Source: Pyrocephalus nanus (taxonomy: Eukaryota; Chordata; Aves; Passeriformes; Tyrannidae). From it: DNA of 64,000 nucleotides. The first letter of the stretch is position 1. The number at the start of each line of letters is the position of its first letter. The notes under the pieces were generated by a model, which was not told the origin of the DNA, did not search any database, and saw nothing but the letters and a program-made list of their open reading frames with translations. Location: assembly GCA_038380795.1 (NCBI GenBank), contig CM076268.1, forward strand, positions 30,327,501-30,391,500, given 5' to 3'. The position numbers and the translations under genes were made by a program. Shown piece by piece: positions 61,521 through 64,000 of this stretch.

Positions 61521-64000
61521 GGTGTAGTGTAAATTCAAAATCGCTCACACGTGTGGAGCAGCCCGTGGATGGACATCGGGAGCTGCTCCCGTGGATAACC
61601 ATTAGCTGAAACTCCCTGAGCCTGGGGGCCAGTCAATACCCGGTTTTCTCCCCCAGCCCCAGCTAAGGGCTTTGCAAAAACCACTCATGAGCTGGTGTGT
61701 TGGCCAAACCAGCAATTAGTTCTGCTTGTACTTTTTCTTGGTTTAAAAGCCATTTTAATCAATCTCATTGAAGGGTGTTTTATCACAGCGCTTGAAATTG
61801 TGAAAGTATTGTAAAACCAATTAGATTGGTTTAGTTTTCACTTAAATGACTTTATCCCAGTACCTTACTTTTCCTCCCCTCTCAAAAGTCTGTTTTGGTG
61901 CATCAGCCTATTTTCCTGTTTTAATTAGAACTTGATTTACCCATTAGCAGTGGTGAAACACACAGAAGAAATGCTATTAAGCACTATTTTACCTAGAAAT
62001 ATTGCTGATAACAGTTTAATCCATTTACTTATCCTGCCACGGGCCTTAGTGCTGTATGTGCAATTTACAAAGCACCTACCCAGCTGTATAAACTATCTAT
62101 AGGTGTTTATACATCCTTGGATACTGTGTAACTAATTGCTTGTCATTCCCTCTCCAATGTGTAAACTTTTTTCTTTGTGTATGGATCCAAATAAAAATAT
62201 TTAACCAAAGGCCTTGGCTGTACCGAGAAGGTAATTCCCCAGAATGTTTTTATCCCTCTTATTTTGGATGTGACTCATTTCCTCAGCCCACTCAGGGAAC
62301 CGGGAGCCAGAGAAAAAGGATCATGATGACAAAAAGCAAGCGTGAAGCAAGGCTGGTCATGTTCACTGATGAGCAGTGGCAATTAGCAGCTCTGTGCCTG
62401 GGTCACACACTATATTTATACAACTCATGTACCACACCATGACTGCATACCATCTTCCATCACTCTTTGGGGAGGAAAAGTATAAAGACTTAAATGGAAT
62501 TTGTAGATTGTAAAAGAAAATAGCACTTTAAGGAAAAAAATTTAATTTTTTTTACTTGAATCGAGAAGTCTGGTTTACATCTACTTTTACAATTGATAGA
62601 GGAGGAATTTTTAAACAAATTCAAGTGTGTAATATGTACATGTAAATCCAGATTTCATTTCCACAGGCTTACATATCTCACTTGTCTCATCTACACTCCC
62701 ACCTGAAAGAGTATAGCTTCTCTTTTGGCAGCTGGAATGATACCTGGAGGGAAGGAAAAGTTAACTTCCCTTACTTCAGGAAAGGTTTTGAGTCAGGCTT
62801 CCCTGATGGAGGTTTGGAATTTAAACGTGCTGTTGCAGTGCATTTGATCTGATCGAGCACAGTAGCAGGTGGTTGTTGTAAGGCGAAAAAGGATAAACAC
62901 ATAAAACCTGAGGCAACTGGAAAAAAAGAGTGTAGTTGTTTAGAAATGAAACAGCTATACCAGGAAAGAGATTTTTGGTATAACTGTATCCATGTGAGGA
63001 AGGTTGCTGATGGAGTTCTATTGCCACACTGACCAAGGCCTGACATTTGTACTCAGCCTCAGGGAATGGGGCTCATGGTTTCTGTGTTCCCTGGAGGGAT
63101 GTGCTATCCAGCCCTCCACACCTACCTCAAAACCAGCCTCCTCCAGCCACCAGAGATTGCTCACCTGGGCTAAGGGAGCTCCAAACGCAACCCTGAATGC
63201 CTCTCTCCTGCCCTCATGCATCCAAACACTAGTTCAACAGCAGTTTATTGGGTTCTGCCATTTTTCTTCTTGGATTGTAGGCCAAATGAAATGCAAAAAA
63301 TAAAATCAGGAACCAACCACCTTTTTCTACAGATAGTTTTGCAGAGGTCAGGAGTGAAAGCTTTGCCCAGCTGAAGTTTATGGGAGTTTTGCCAACAACT
63401 TTGGTGGAGCCTGGCTTTCTGCCCAGATACTCTAGAGAAACAAAAGACACTTTTTTTCCCCCCCTTTTTATTTTCCCCCTTGCTTGATATACATGCCCTG
63501 TTCACCTTGCTCATTTAATTACTATTATTAAAATCAAATCCAGGTTGGGTGTTTGTAGGTATTTCTCCAGAGGTTTGTATGAAACCTGCTGTGTGTCCCA
63601 CAGTGAAGGAGGTTCTGCAGTGACAGCAAAGTGTTCCCTACTGTGGGACAGGAGTTTGGCAAAGTGAGAGCTGGGGGGAGGTTTCAGTCTGTACATCCAG
63701 CAGTCACACACGTTTCAGTCCCTGGAAGCCACCCCCAACTAGCTCAGCAGAGACTCTGTGCATCCCTCCACTCCCTCCCACGAGGTCCCTGCCGCTCCAC
63801 ACTCTCCACTCGCTCCGCTTTGGATGCTGCTGCAAAGTTCATGGTAAAACTTCCCCTGACTCCAAATCCAGCTGAGCCTTCCTCCAGGAAGATACAAATC
63901 CATGAATAATCACCACAGTGACAGCTCCTTCTATCTACAATTTCATTTCTTGAAATGAAGGGGTGGTTTATAATATTTTCATTATTGCAATCATATAAAT
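61521..64000. other. Upstream flank, no gene recognised
   Basis: Beyond the CpG island the sequence is again AT-rich with no supported exon, RNA gene or mobile element. Short open frames such as 62140-62442 and 63004-63303 show no recognisable domains. The next gene upstream, if its order resembles that of mammals, lies outside the window. Confidence 0.6.

Overview
The window reads as bird genomic DNA. It is AT-rich, CpG-poor and almost free of long open frames, and it holds one dense CpG island near the right end. Two short repeats end in the ATTCTATG octamer tail typical of avian CR1 LINEs. Nothing bacterial, viral or organellar was seen. The exact species cannot be told from the sequence.

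The only gene I can support runs on the minus strand and enters from the right. Two short first exons, about 58 kb apart, each start with ATG and end in a consensus splice donor in phase 0. The inner one (coding 2473-2535) encodes 21 residues beginning MSEEAKEKNAKPAHR. I recognise this as the alternative N-terminus of ankyrin-G (ANK3) that precedes the ankyrin repeats. The outer one (coding 60924-60992) encodes 23 residues beginning MA followed by 11 serines. It sits in a CpG island and best fits the far-upstream ANK3 first exon, which starts MASS in mammals. The shared second exon and the rest of the gene lie to the left of the window.

Layout: 1-2472, intron after the inner first exon. 2473-3060, inner exon and a small CpG-enriched promoter. 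3061-60923, a 58 kb intron for the outer transcript, doubling as upstream DNA for the inner promoter. 60150-61520, CpG-island promoter and outer first exon. 61521-64000, upstream flank with nothing recognised. The large intron contains two CR1 3' ends, homopolymer tracts, several tracts made almost only of A and C (or G and T), a triple RFX X-box cluster at 31070-31152 and a strong CTCF-type site at 35989-36005.

The window therefore looks like the promoter-choice region of ANK3. Each first exon gives ankyrin-G a different short cytosolic leader, and the intron elements are candidates for controlling which promoter is used. Most open frames here are chance.
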